The notes below the pieces were generated by a model, which searched no databases, was not told the DNA's origin, and saw nothing but the letters and a program-made list of their open reading frames with translations. The translations under genes and the position numbers were made by a program. 38,067 bases of DNA from Acidobacteriota bacterium (GTDB lineage: Bacteria > Acidobacteriota > Terriglobia > Terriglobales > Acidobacteriaceae), in the NCBI GenBank assembly GCA_019510535.1, contig JAEKKE010000077.1, positions 1 through 38,067 on the forward strand, given 5' to 3'. Shown piece after piece: positions 9,380 through 19,035 of this stretch; position 1 is the first letter of the stretch; each line of letters begins with the position of its first letter.

Positions 9380-10917
9380 TAGCAGCTCTTCCAGCAGCGG
9401 CCGTCGCGCGCCAGCAGCTCATTCGACGCTTCGGGACCCCAGCTTCCCGCTTCATAGTTCGGGAAATCGGAAACCGGAGTCTCAGCCCACTTCTCCAACA
9501 GCGGGGTGAACAGCGCCCAGGTCGCCTCGACACCGTCGCGGTGCGCAAACAGCGTCGCATCGCCCAGCATGGCGTCAAGCAGCAGACGCTCGTAGCCGTT
9601 GGCCGTGGACTTGCCGAAGGCGTCGGCATACTTGAAGTTCATGGTCACTGGAGCGATGTTGGTCGTCGGTCCAGGAACCTTGGCGCCGAACCGCAGACTG
9701 ATACCTTCATCCGGCTGGATACGCATGGTCAGGATGTTCGGCGTGACCTGCGTGCCGCAGTCATTAGTCGTTCCCTTGAAGATATGCAGCGGCGGCTGCT
9801 TGAAGGTGATGGTCACCTCGGTCTCACGCTTGGCCAGACGCTTGCCGGCGCGGATGTAGAACGGAACACCCGCCCAGCGCCAGTTCTCGATCTCGAGCTT
9901 CAGCGCTCCAAAGGTCTCCGTCTGCGAGTTCGGATCGACACGATCTTCCTGGCGGTAGCCGATCACCTTCTGGCCGTCGACGGTGCCAGGGCCGTACTGA
10001 CCACGCACCGTATCCTCCATCTCGATCGGCGCGATGGCTCGCCATACCTTCAGCTTCTCGGTACGGATAGTGGAGGCCTCGAAAGAGTCAGGCGGCTCCA
10101 TCGCAACGTAGCTCAGAACCTCCATCATGTGGTTCTGCAGAATGTCTCGCGATGCGCCGGCCTTCTCGTAGAACGGTCCGCGCCCTTCAATACCGATCGA
10201 CTCCGCTGCGGTGATCTGCACGTTGTCGATATACGTACGGTTCCACACCGGCTCGAAGATGCCATTGCCGAAGCGGAAGACGAGGATGTTCTGCACCGTC
10301 TCCTTACCGAGGTAGTGATCGATACGGAAGATCTGGTCTTCGTCCAGCACCTGGTTGACCTCGTCGTTCAGCTCGCGCGCCGACTGCAGGTCATGGCCAA
10401 AGGGCTTTTCGATGATGACGCGTACCCAGGCATCGCTCTCGGGCTTGGCCATCTTGTGCTTGCCCAGCCGATGAATGATGTCGGAGAAGTACTCAGGCGC
10501 CACTGCCAGATAGAACAGGCGGTTGCCCTTGGTCCCGTACTTTGTATCGAGATCAGAGAGAGTCGCGTTCAGGTTCTGGAAGCCCTGATCGTCATCGAAG
10601 TTTGTGGTGAAGTAGTGGACGCGGTCGACGAACTCCTTCAGCTTCGGGTCATCGTCATCCACACCTCCGCCCTTGAGGATGCCATCACGCATGTCTTTCG
10701 CAAAGGTGGCCGACAGGTCGCGACGGGCTACACCCACCACCGCGAACTCTTCCGCCAGAAGACCTTCCTGTTCCAGGTGGAACAGCGCCGGCAGCAGTTT
10801 ACGTTTGGTCAGGTCGCCCGACGCGCCAAAGATGACCACGATACATGGGTCAGGCTTGCGCTCGTTGCGCTGTTCATTCACGGTCGCGGGAGATACAGTT
10901 ACTTCGGCAGTCGCCAT
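9379..10917 (-). CDS. zwf: Glucose-6-phosphate 1-dehydrogenase
   Basis: VIFGASGDLTKRKLLPALF, RIDHYLGKETVQN; C-terminus YEAGSWGPEASNELLARDGRCW. Confidence 0.96.
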   Translation of the reverse strand: MATAEVTVSPATVNEQRNERKPDPCIVVIFGASGDLTKRKLLPALFHLEQEGLLAEEFAVVGVARRDLSATFAKDMRDGILKGGGVDDDDPKLKEFVDRVHYFTTNFDDDQGFQNLNATLSDLDTKYGTKGNRLFYLAVAPEYFSDIIHRLGKHKMAKPESDAWVRVIIEKPFGHDLQSARELNDEVNQVLDEDQIFRIDHYLGKETVQNILVFRFGNGIFEPVWNRTYIDNVQITAAESIGIEGRGPFYEKAGASRDILQNHMMEVLSYVAMEPPDSFEASTIRTEKLKVWRAIAPIEMEDTVRGQYGPGTVDGQKVIGYRQEDRVDPNSQTETFGALKLEIENWRWAGVPFYIRAGKRLAKRETEVTITFKQPPLHIFKGTTNDCGTQVTPNILTMRIQPDEGISLRFGAKVPGPTTNIAPVTMNFKYADAFGKSTANGYERLLLDAMLGDATLFAHRDGVEATWALFTPLLEKWAETPVSDFPNYEAGSWGPEASNELLARDGRCWKSC

Positions 10918-10958
10918 GGGCTTACACCAGCTCCTTACTACTTCAAGGCTAAACGAGG

Positions 10959-11867
10959 TTAAGACTTCTTGACGGCATGGCCGCCGAATGCATTGCGCAT
11001 GATGGAGAGCGCGCGGTCCGTGTAGTTGTTGTCCTCACGGGAACGCAGGCGGCGAATCAGCGCCTCCGTAATCACCGGAGCGGAGATATTCAGGTCGATC
11101 GCCTCGAAAACCGTCCAACGGCCCTCGCCGGAGTCCGGAACATACGCGGCCAAGCCCTCCAGGTTGGGGTTCTCCTTCAACGCTTCTGCGGTGAGGTCGA
11201 GCAGCCACGAGCGGACAACCGAACCGTGACGCCAGATCTCGGAGATCTGCGCCAGGTCAAGATTCAAGCTCTCTTTGGCCTTCAGAATCGCAAAACCCTC
11301 AGCAAAGGCCTGCATCATGCCGTACTCGATACCGTTGTGCACCATCTTGGTGAAGTGGCCGGAACCGGTGGGTCCGACGTGGCCCCAGCCCTTATCGGGA
11401 GCCGGAGCGAGCGCCTCAAAAATAGGCGAGAGATACTTCACCGGAGCCTCATCGCCACCGATCATCAGCGAGTAGCCCTCCTGCAGCCCCCAAACGCCGC
11501 CCGAGGTGCCGACATCCACAAAATCAAAGCCTTGCGGCTTTAGCTCATCGTGCCTGCGGATGGTGTCCTTGTAGTTCGAGTTGCCGCCGTCGATAAAGAT
11601 GTCGCCCTGCTTCATCAGCGGCTTCAGCTTAGCAATGGTCTCGTCCACCGGATCGCCGGCCGGAACCATGATCCATATGGCGCGCTTTCCGGTCGTCAGA
11701 TTCGCTGCCAGATCTTCCAGAGAATTCACGCCGACCGATCCGGTCGCCGTCAGCTTGGCGGTTGCCTGTGGGTTAAAGTCGAATCCGACTACTTTATGGC
11801 CGGCAAGGCGAAGACGTTCCGCCATGTTGCCACCCATCTTTCCCAGACCAATGAGGCCGATTTCCAT
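10959..11867 (-). CDS. gnd: 6-phosphogluconate dehydrogenase (decarboxylating), short ~300-aa type
   Basis: MEIGLIGLGKMGGNMAERL, FIDGGNSNYKDT, GTSGGVWGLQEGYSLMIGG, MVHNGIEYGMMQA. Confidence 0.92.
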   Translation of the reverse strand: MEIGLIGLGKMGGNMAERLRLAGHKVVGFDFNPQATAKLTATGSVGVNSLEDLAANLTTGKRAIWIMVPAGDPVDETIAKLKPLMKQGDIFIDGGNSNYKDTIRRHDELKPQGFDFVDVGTSGGVWGLQEGYSLMIGGDEAPVKYLSPIFEALAPAPDKGWGHVGPTGSGHFTKMVHNGIEYGMMQAFAEGFAILKAKESLNLDLAQISEIWRHGSVVRSWLLDLTAEALKENPNLEGLAAYVPDSGEGRWTVFEAIDLNISAPVITEALIRRLRSREDNNYTDRALSIMRNAFGGHAVKKS

Positions 11868-12003
11868 CTCGACTCCTAACGTAGCTTTATTTTTATATGT
11901 TTCTGTAAAACCAGTACGACGAATTCACAACCATTAAGACGTTTTTGAATTATCCCCAGTCGCACCTGTCGTTACGTTCGATGCTCTGCGTCTGCAGGAC
12001 GGT

Positions 12004-12019
12004 TCAAGAGGCCTCTTGA
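12004..12019. promoter_or_regulatory. 16-bp perfect palindrome upstream of gnd-zwf
   Basis: TCAAGAGGCCTCTTGA in the gnd/tkt intergenic region, about 137 bp upstream of the gnd start. Confidence 0.35.
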
Positions 12020-12152
12020 TGAACCCCATCCACCATTCCGAACAATGGCGGTCTTTGCGGCACAGTTTGTATTCCGGAGGAGGCGGAGGTCGCAGCGGTC
12101 TTCAAAGAACCTGAACCAGCCGGAAGGCAATGCCCGTTTGCCTGTCTTGCGA

Positions 12153-12178
12153 AAGGGCCTCCGTTCCCGGAGGCCCTT
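12153..12178. terminator. Hairpin downstream of tkt
   Basis: AAGGGCCTCCG-ttcc-CGGAGGCCCTT, 11-bp perfect stem just past the tkt stop. Confidence 0.65.
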
Positions 12179-12186
12179 CCCTTCTT

Positions 12187-14160
12187 TTACTTACCGGTGA
12201 GCTTCTTTGCGTGCTCAACGATGTTTGCGGTGTTGAAGCCTAACTTCTCGAAGACAATTGGCGCCGGGGCCGATGCGCCGAACCGGTCGATACCGATGAC
12301 AGCGCCGTTGCCGCCGAGGTACTTGTACCAGCCCATGGTAGCGCCGGCCTCGATGGCCAGCTTGGGCAGATTGGCGGGAAGAACGCTGGCCTTGTAGGCC
12401 TCGTCCTGCTCGTCGAAGAGGCGGAAGCTCGGCATGGAGACAACCTTCGCCGAGATGCCTGCAGCCTTCAGTTCCGGCAGCGCCTTCAGCGCCAGCGAGA
12501 CCTCCGAACCGGTCGCGATGAGCACGATCTGTGCGTCAGCGGCGTCTTCCAGAACGTACGCACCCTTGCTGGCGCCCGTGGCCTTCTCAGGGTCCAGAAC
12601 GGGCAGGTCCTGACGCGAGAGAGCCATGAAGCTAGCCGACTTCCGCTGCAGAGCGATCTTCCAGCACTCAGCGGTCTCATTGGCGTCCGCCGGGCGGAAG
12701 TCAGTGAGCTGCGGAATGGCGCGAAGGCTCATGAGCTGCTCCACCGGCTGATGGGTTGGACCGTCTTCGCCCAGGCCGATCGAGTCGTGCGTGAAGATGA
12801 ACAGCGAGTGCGTGCTCATCAACGACGCCAGACGGATCGCGTTCCGCATGTAGTCGGAGAAGACGAAGAAGGTCGAGCCGAACGGAATCAGACCGCCGTG
12901 AGCAGCCATACCATTGACGGCGGCAGCCATACCGAACTCGCGAACGCCGAAGAAGATGTTGCGGCCGTTCGGGTCGATGTGGAAGTTGGTCGACTCCTTG
13001 AAGATAGTCTTGGTGGAGGCGGTGAGATCGGCGGCGCCGCCGATCAGCTCCGGAACCGTCTTGTACAGAGCCTGCATCACAACCTGGCCGGCGTTACGGG
13101 TCGCAACCGGCTTGTCGGTTGGGAAGGGCTTGATCTCCTTGGCGAAGTCAGCAGCCAGCTCAGCCTTGATGGTGCGCTCGAACTCGTTGGCCAGGTCAGG
13201 ATGCGCGACCCTGTACTTGGCGAAGAGAGCGTTCCACCCTTCCTGGATCTTCTCGCCCTTAGGCTTGATGGAGCCCCAGTCGGCCGCAGCGCACTCAGGA
13301 ATGTAGAACGACTCCTCCGGCGGGAAGCCGAGAGCTTCCTTGGTCTTCTTGGTGTTCTCAGCGCCCAGAGCCTCGCCATGCACCTTGCTGGTGCCGGCGT
13401 GCGGGCTGCCGTAGCCGATGACCGTGCGCACACGCACCAGGGTCGGCTTCTCGGTCTCAGCCTGAGCTTCCTTGATGGCCTTGCGCAGGGCGTCCAGATC
13501 GTTGCCGTCGGCAACGTGCAGCACCTGCCAGTGATAGCCCTCAAAGCGCTTGGTCACATCTTCGGTGAATGAGAGCTCGGTTGGCCCGTCCAGCGAGATC
13601 AGGTTGTCGTCATAGAAGACGATCAGCTTACCCAGCTTCAGCGTTCCGGCCAGTGACGCGGCCTCGTGCGAGACACCTTCCATCAGGTCGCCGTCACCGC
13701 ACATCACATAGGTGTGGTGATCGACGATCTTCATCTCCGGCTGATTGAAACGAGCAGCCATGTGCTTCTCAGCGATCGCCAGACCGACGGACATCGCAAG
13801 GCCCTGGCCCAGGGGACCGGTGGTGACTTCAACGCCGGGGGTCTCGCCGTACTCCGGGTGACCTGGAGTGATGGAGTGCCACTGACGGAAGCTCTTCACC
13901 TGATCCAGCGGAACGTCGTAGCCGGAGAGATGCAGCACGCTATACAGCAGCGCCGAGGCATGGCCGTTCGACAGCACAAAGCGGTCACGATCAATCCACT
14001 TGTGGTCCGAGGGGTTGTGCTTCATCACATCGTGGTACAGCAGGTAGGTCAGCGGCGAAAGCGCCAGCGGCGCACCGGGATGGCCGCTCTTGGCCTTTTC
14101 AACGGCATCAACTGCGAGAAGACGAAGTGTATTGATGGACTTCTGAACCAGGTCGCTCAT
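12187..14160 (-). CDS. tkt: Transketolase
   Basis: MSDLVQKSINTLRLLAVDAVEKAKSGHPGAPLALSPLTYLLYH, GDGDLMEGVSHEAASLAG, EDGPTHQPVEQL. Start set to ATG 14160 (GAGGA upstream) rather than 14175. Confidence 0.95.
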   Translation of the reverse strand: MSDLVQKSINTLRLLAVDAVEKAKSGHPGAPLALSPLTYLLYHDVMKHNPSDHKWIDRDRFVLSNGHASALLYSVLHLSGYDVPLDQVKSFRQWHSITPGHPEYGETPGVEVTTGPLGQGLAMSVGLAIAEKHMAARFNQPEMKIVDHHTYVMCGDGDLMEGVSHEAASLAGTLKLGKLIVFYDDNLISLDGPTELSFTEDVTKRFEGYHWQVLHVADGNDLDALRKAIKEAQAETEKPTLVRVRTVIGYGSPHAGTSKVHGEALGAENTKKTKEALGFPPEESFYIPECAAADWGSIKPKGEKIQEGWNALFAKYRVAHPDLANEFERTIKAELAADFAKEIKPFPTDKPVATRNAGQVVMQALYKTVPELIGGAADLTASTKTIFKESTNFHIDPNGRNIFFGVREFGMAAAVNGMAAHGGLIPFGSTFFVFSDYMRNAIRLASLMSTHSLFIFTHDSIGLGEDGPTHQPVEQLMSLRAIPQLTDFRPADANETAECWKIALQRKSASFMALSRQDLPVLDPEKATGASKGAYVLEDAADAQIVLIATGSEVSLALKALPELKAAGISAKVVSMPSFRLFDEQDEAYKASVLPANLPKLAIEAGATMGWYKYLGGNGAVIGIDRFGASAPAPIVFEKLGFNTANIVEHAKKLTGK

Positions 14161-14171
14161 GTATTCCTCGG

Positions 14172-14195
14172 GCACTAGGGCAAAAGCCTTAGTGC
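14172..14195. promoter_or_regulatory. Hairpin immediately upstream of the tkt ribosome-binding site
   Basis: GCACTAGGGC-aaaa-GCCTTAGTGC, 10-bp stem with one wobble pair. Confidence 0.4.
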
Positions 14196-14263
14196 GCTCG
14201 TGTTAGTAAGGGTTTTCGTTATTCACTTCCAGTGTACAGGTTCCATTAACTGGCCCTGGGTGG

Positions 14264-16687
14264 TCAGCCCACTTGCACCGTGAAGTTATAGCCGAGCCAC
14301 CGATGTTGCAGCGGCCAGTAGAGGGTGAATTCGATGTTGCCCTGTTGTCCTGATTGGGTTGTAATCTCAGCGAAGAAACCCGGATAGCCCGCCGATTTTG
14401 AATCGGCGGCCTGACGAGTGGTCCAACCATCTGTTGTCCAGATCACCTGGAATTGGTCGCGATCCACAATTCTGAGCCGCTTTCCTGCACCGACGGTGTG
14501 CACCGGACGGATGATCTTGAAGATCTCGATCTGGCATCCGCCCCTGCGCTGCTCACATGGCGCTGCATAACGCTCGGCGACACATGAGATGCGATCGAAG
14601 ACCTGACCGTCCGTTGTGGATCGCAATAATTTCAGATATTCCGAGTGCGCCCACACCAGCGGCTGCGCCGCGCCGGCGGACCGGCCGAAGAACAGCCCTT
14701 CTTCGGGGAGATCGTGGTAGTCCCAGATCTGCTCCGGCAACATGCCGCCGAAGCTTGAGAAGCGTTCCAGAGCGGTAATGTACGGGGTCACGTCTTTGCC
14801 CGCCGCCAGTTCATAGTGCGCGCGTTCGCCGGTCAATAGAGGCCAGGCGCGTCCCTGTCCGTAATGCAGGAACGGGCCTCCATCCTTCTGCTGACCGTAG
14901 CCATCATGGTTGTAACGTCGCCAGCAGGGGCCGTAGGGCGTATCGATACGCAATACCTTGTCGATGACCTTCAGCGAATTAACGATCAACGGATCGTCCG
15001 CGCGGCGGACACCGTAACGCACAAGCTCCAGGAAGCCGGCGTCCACAATCTCGTTGGCAGCGAAGTTGTACTGCTCCCCCGGAGTGCGATTAGCCAGGTT
15101 CAGGCGTCCTTCGCCGATCGCCGAGTTGTAGAAAGGATCTCCGGGATAAGGAGGAACAACACGGACGTAGTGATATTTCACGTCCGGATGCAGGACACCG
15201 TTGGTCGTCGTCGTCCACTCTTCCAAATGCGACTCAATCCAGTCGGCGTAGACCTCGAGGAACTCCGCCAGCTCCGGCGCTTTATGGCCACGCGCGATAT
15301 CGGCGGCGCAGATGAGGCCGCTGATGACCGCGGCCAGTGTCGATGGAGAATAGCCGGCGTTCTCTTCCCAGCGCTCCTGCTGCGTCACCGGAGCATAGTG
15401 CACAAGGAAGGCCGCGGCATTTTCGACAAACGGAAAGACATCGAAGCCGCCCAGTCCACCCAGCTTCCACAAACGCCACGCAAGGATGATGGGGAACGCA
15501 ACTTCATCCAACTGAATGCCGGTCCAGTAGGGTGTTCCATCGATCCAGAAGTTCTGCGGGAAGCTGCCATCAGGCCGCTGAGAGCAGGCCAGATAAACCA
15601 GTGCCCGGCGCGCTGTATCGACGCGTCCACAGGCCAGCAGAGCGCTGGCAGACTGCACCATATCGCGCGTCCAGACCAGGTGGTAGCCGCCGAGGTCATC
15701 GTCACCTTTCGATGCACCCCAGGGAATGGAGGCGGAAGCGATAAATGCTCCGGTATAGGTCTTATCTTCGTGCGCCAGCACAACGTTGTGACTGATGCGC
15801 ATCAGCCGGCCACCGTCGGTCGACTTTCCGGCCAAATATTCGGGAGCGGGAGCGCGGTACCACTGCTCGATAAAGCGCTTCATGTGCGCTTCATAAGGTG
15901 TCGAGAGCGACTGCATCATTCCGGCGAGAGCAGCGTGATGCCCCTCTCCCAGGGCGATGGCGACGGTGAACTCACGGTTGCGGGCGACATCGATCTCGCC
16001 CATCAGGGCGATATTGCCGTTCAACGCCTGCCCGAACTGCCAGTCCATCTTCATGTTCTGGATCAGATCCTGATAGCCGTCTGAGGAACCGACAAAACCG
16101 CAGGAAGAACGCGTGAATCCGCATGAGGCGCCCATCGACAGCGACGTCCCGTTCTTCCAGGCAATCAGGGCGCGCTGACCGGCGACCTCAATCGAACGGC
16201 CGGAGTTCCCTGCACCACCGCCTTCAATGTGCGGCGCCAGCAGGGCATAACACTTTAGCCGCTGCAGCAGGTCCTCTTCACCGTCAATATTCACGCGGAC
16301 CAACACCACCGGGTGGTGAGGATCACAGAGAAATTCCTTCGTCACGCGATATCGGCCCTGAAGGTCGGTGGCGACGACGCGGACCGCAAGCGCATCCGGA
16401 TCCACATAGTGGAAGTCGTACTCAAAGTCACGCTTCTCTTCGTGGAAGAAGGTTTCTCCATCCGTGAACAGAAACTCCATGTCACGAATCTGCGGACGAT
16501 CGATGGTGGGGTAATACACCTCATTCAGCGTGCCGTGAGAGACAGTGAACCAGACTCGCGACGAGGCAGCATACGCCGTACAGACTGCGTCTTTTTTTGA
16601 GGAAGTCCAGCGAGGTTCCAACCCCGGCGCGCCAAAAGCCATGCCCTGGTCGTCCAGCCAACGATACGCAGCGGATAAAGCGTTCAT
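14264..16687 (-). CDS. Glycoside hydrolase family 15 glucoamylase (glucan 1,4-alpha-glucosidase)
   Basis: SHGTLNEVYYPTIDRPQIRDMEFLFTDGETFFHEEKR, GYHLVWTRDMVQSASALLA, LACSQRPDGSFPQNFWIDGTPYWTGIQLDE. Confidence 0.93.
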   Translation of the reverse strand: MNALSAAYRWLDDQGMAFGAPGLEPRWTSSKKDAVCTAYAASSRVWFTVSHGTLNEVYYPTIDRPQIRDMEFLFTDGETFFHEEKRDFEYDFHYVDPDALAVRVVATDLQGRYRVTKEFLCDPHHPVVLVRVNIDGEEDLLQRLKCYALLAPHIEGGGAGNSGRSIEVAGQRALIAWKNGTSLSMGASCGFTRSSCGFVGSSDGYQDLIQNMKMDWQFGQALNGNIALMGEIDVARNREFTVAIALGEGHHAALAGMMQSLSTPYEAHMKRFIEQWYRAPAPEYLAGKSTDGGRLMRISHNVVLAHEDKTYTGAFIASASIPWGASKGDDDLGGYHLVWTRDMVQSASALLACGRVDTARRALVYLACSQRPDGSFPQNFWIDGTPYWTGIQLDEVAFPIILAWRLWKLGGLGGFDVFPFVENAAAFLVHYAPVTQQERWEENAGYSPSTLAAVISGLICAADIARGHKAPELAEFLEVYADWIESHLEEWTTTTNGVLHPDVKYHYVRVVPPYPGDPFYNSAIGEGRLNLANRTPGEQYNFAANEIVDAGFLELVRYGVRRADDPLIVNSLKVIDKVLRIDTPYGPCWRRYNHDGYGQQKDGGPFLHYGQGRAWPLLTGERAHYELAAGKDVTPYITALERFSSFGGMLPEQIWDYHDLPEEGLFFGRSAGAAQPLVWAHSEYLKLLRSTTDGQVFDRISCVAERYAAPCEQRRGGCQIEIFKIIRPVHTVGAGKRLRIVDRDQFQVIWTTDGWTTRQAADSKSAGYPGFFAEITTQSGQQGNIEFTLYWPLQHRWLGYNFTVQVG

Positions 16688-16925
16688 TGTTACTGATTAA
16701 AAACCATCGGCAGGCAGGTAACCGCAAATCGAGGAAAAATGTCGACCGGTTTGCGTGCGAGTCGCACTATTTCTGAGGCATATTGCTGCAACCCTCTCCG
16801 ACTTCGCGCGGAGCAAACCTTCCATTCGCTGCGATATCATCAGAGTCCGTGACGTACTGCAGCATCGCAGTGCGCAATCGCCGCATCCTAACCCTGAACC
16901 GAAACGACCCGACAGGAGATCTCAC

Positions 16926-17537
16926 GTGGCCTACGAACTACCCCCTCTTCCCTACGACTACGCCGGCCTGGAGCCCCATATTGATGAGGCAACCATGAAG
17001 CTGCACCACGACAAGCACCACCAGACTTACGTGACGAATCTGAACGGCGCGATTGAGAAGCATCCGGAGCTGGGTTCGAAGTCGCCGGAAGATCTGATTG
17101 CCGGTCTGGCCAGCGTACCGGAGGACATCCGCACGGTGGTCCGCAACAATGGCGGCGGCCATGTCAACCACACCATGTTCTGGGAGATCATGAAGCCGAA
17201 CGGCGGCGGAGCTCCGACCGGCGCCATCGCCGACCAGATCACCAAGGACTTCGGCGATTTTGAGACCTTCAAGAAGACCTTCAATGAGACCACCGCGAAG
17301 CAGTTTGGCTCCGGCTGGGGCTTCCTGGTGTACAAGGGCGGCAAGCTCGAGATCGTCACCAAACCCAACCAGGATTCACCGCTGACCGACGGTCTGTTCC
17401 CGATCCTGGGCAACGACGTATGGGAGCACGCCTACTACCTCAAGTACCAGAACAAGCGCCCGGATTACCTGGCCGCCTGGTGGAACGTCGTCAACTGGGA
17501 CGAGGTCAACAAGCGTTTCGAAAAGGCCAAGAAGTAA
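16926..17537 (+). CDS. Superoxide dismutase, Fe/Mn family
   Basis: [65 protein letters not shown] start with AGGAG upstream, instead of the 16755 ORF start. Confidence 0.95.
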   Translation: MAYELPPLPYDYAGLEPHIDEATMKLHHDKHHQTYVTNLNGAIEKHPELGSKSPEDLIAGLASVPEDIRTVVRNNGGGHVNHTMFWEIMKPNGGGAPTGAIADQITKDFGDFETFKKTFNETTAKQFGSGWGFLVYKGGKLEIVTKPNQDSPLTDGLFPILGNDVWEHAYYLKYQNKRPDYLAAWWNVVNWDEVNKRFEKAKK

Positions 17538-17559
17538 ATTTGGTTGGATAGTTGAAGAA

Positions 17560-17591
17560 CAGAAGAGCCACCCTGACGGGTGGCTCTTCTG
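17560..17591. terminator. Strong hairpin terminator after the SOD gene
   Basis: CAGAAGAGCCACCC-TGAC-GGGTGGCTCTTCTG followed by TTTG. Confidence 0.85.
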
Positions 17592-17634
17592 TTTGGGTTG
17601 AATGGTTGAATGGTTCTGTGAGGCGGCGGACGGC

Positions 17635-18084
17635 CTAGATGTACGCAACCAGATCGATCTCAACTGTTGTTCCTCGCGGATTGGCAGCCACGATGGTCGT
17701 CCGTACTGGCGGCTCCTTCGGAAAGCGTGCGGCAAAGATCTCGTTCAGGGCCGCGTAATCCTTGATATCGCTGAGCGCTACGTTCACTTTCAGAACCTTC
17801 TCCATGGACGAACCAGCATTCTTTAGCTCCTTCTCCAACTCGTCGAAGACCCACTTCGCGTCGGCGTGAATCTCTCCCGGCGCGGCGCTACGTGAACTCT
17901 TCCCAGCAAGAAACAGCAGATTCCCATACGCGACCGCGGGCGAATAAACCGCCGGCGGCGTCGATGGCGGGTTCGCGCTGAAGATCTTCTTACGCAAGGC
18001 TGCCTCCGCCTTCGTAAACGGTGCCAGCAGTGCAAGACCGAGAGTAGATACAGAGGCGACCACAGATCTGCGATCGATGTGCAT
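17635..18084 (-). CDS. RidA/YjgF/UK114-family protein with N-terminal export-like signal
   Basis: YSPAVAYGNLLFLAGKS...KNAGSSMEKVLKVNVALSDIKDYAALNEIF...PPVRTTIVAANPRGTTVEIDLVAYI; N-terminus MHIDRRSVVASVSTLGLALLAPFTKAEA. Confidence 0.87.
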   Translation of the reverse strand: MHIDRRSVVASVSTLGLALLAPFTKAEAALRKKIFSANPPSTPPAVYSPAVAYGNLLFLAGKSSRSAAPGEIHADAKWVFDELEKELKNAGSSMEKVLKVNVALSDIKDYAALNEIFAARFPKEPPVRTTIVAANPRGTTVEIDLVAYI

Positions 18085-18096
18085 GGAGCACTCCTA

Positions 18097-18113
18097 TCAG
18101 GAAATTTTCCTGA
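18097..18113. promoter_or_regulatory. Perfect inverted repeat just upstream of the RidA gene
   Basis: TCAGGAAA-T-TTTCCTGA, 12 bp upstream of the RidA start codon. Confidence 0.4.
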
Positions 18114-18233
18114 GCATACCGCCCGCAGCCCGTCAGAGGAAAAAAGAGTTGAATCGTTCTCCCTAAACCCGCCATCCATTTAGACGACTATCGAAACGTC
18201 GAAATGATGACGGGACGATTGAAGGAGAAGATC

Positions 18234-18980
18234 ATGGGACGTCTGGCGAACAAGGTAGCAGTGGTGACGGGAGCTTCCAAAGGCATTGGCGCGGCGATTG
18301 CGAAAGATCTCGCCAAAGAAGGCGCGACGGTAGTGGTGAACTATGCCAGCAGCCGAGAGGGCGCGGAGAAGGTCGTCAATGACATCACCAAGGCCGGCGG
18401 GAAAGCCGTTGCCATCGGCGGGCGTGTTGAGAACAAGGACGACGTGACGAAGCTCTTCGCTGATGTGAAACAGCAGTTCGGCCGCGTCGATGTGCTGGTC
18501 AACAATGCGGGTATCTACGGCTTTGCTCCGATTGAAGCGGTCACCGCGGAGGACTTCCAGAAGCAGTACGGCACCAACGTTCTGGGCCTGCTGCAGGTGA
18601 CGCAGGCAGCCGTGCCGCTCTTCCCCGCTGAGGGTGGAAGCATCGTGAATATCAGCTCAGTCGTCCGCACGGGCGTTCCGAATGGAACTATCTACGCGGG
18701 CACCAAAGGCGCCGTCGACACCATCACCTTCTCCCTCGCCAAGGAGCTTGCACCGAAGAAGATTCGCGTGAACGCAGTAAACCCTGGCCTGGTAGCGACC
18801 GAGGGAACAGCAGACTTCCTGGGCACCGACTTTGAGAAGGACGTGGTTGCAAAGACGCCGCTCGGCCGCATCGGTCAACCGGATGACATCGCTCCGACCG
18901 TCACCTTCTTTGCCTCCGACGACGCCCGCTGGGTCACCGGTGAGACGCTTATCGTCTCCGGCGGCGTGCTGAACGTCTAA
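18234..18980 (+). CDS. SDR-family oxidoreductase (3-oxoacyl-ACP reductase/FabG-like)
   Basis: VAVVTGASKGIGAAIAKDLA, LVNNAGIYGF, YAGTKGAVDTITFSLAKELAPKKIRVNAVNPGLV; GAAGGAG upstream of ATG 18234. Confidence 0.92.
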   Translation: MGRLANKVAVVTGASKGIGAAIAKDLAKEGATVVVNYASSREGAEKVVNDITKAGGKAVAIGGRVENKDDVTKLFADVKQQFGRVDVLVNNAGIYGFAPIEAVTAEDFQKQYGTNVLGLLQVTQAAVPLFPAEGGSIVNISSVVRTGVPNGTIYAGTKGAVDTITFSLAKELAPKKIRVNAVNPGLVATEGTADFLGTDFEKDVVAKTPLGRIGQPDDIAPTVTFFASDDARWVTGETLIVSGGVLNV

Positions 18981-19005
18981 GACAAGGTTTCTCTCCGCAA
19001 TAAAA

Positions 19006-19029
19006 AGGCCCGGCAATTTCGCCGGGCCT
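19006..19029. terminator. Bidirectional hairpin terminator (SDR / tex)
   Basis: AGGCCCGGC-aatttc-GCCGGGCCT flanked by AAAAA and ATTTTTTT. Confidence 0.9.
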
Positions 19030-19035
19030 ATTTTT

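Noticed and set aside
8980-10962. 660-aa plus-strand ORF opposite zwf/pgl
   Set aside because: Antisense to clearly identified zwf and pgl; typical spurious long ORF in GC-rich DNA, composition low in recognisable domains, and reads through the repeat element.
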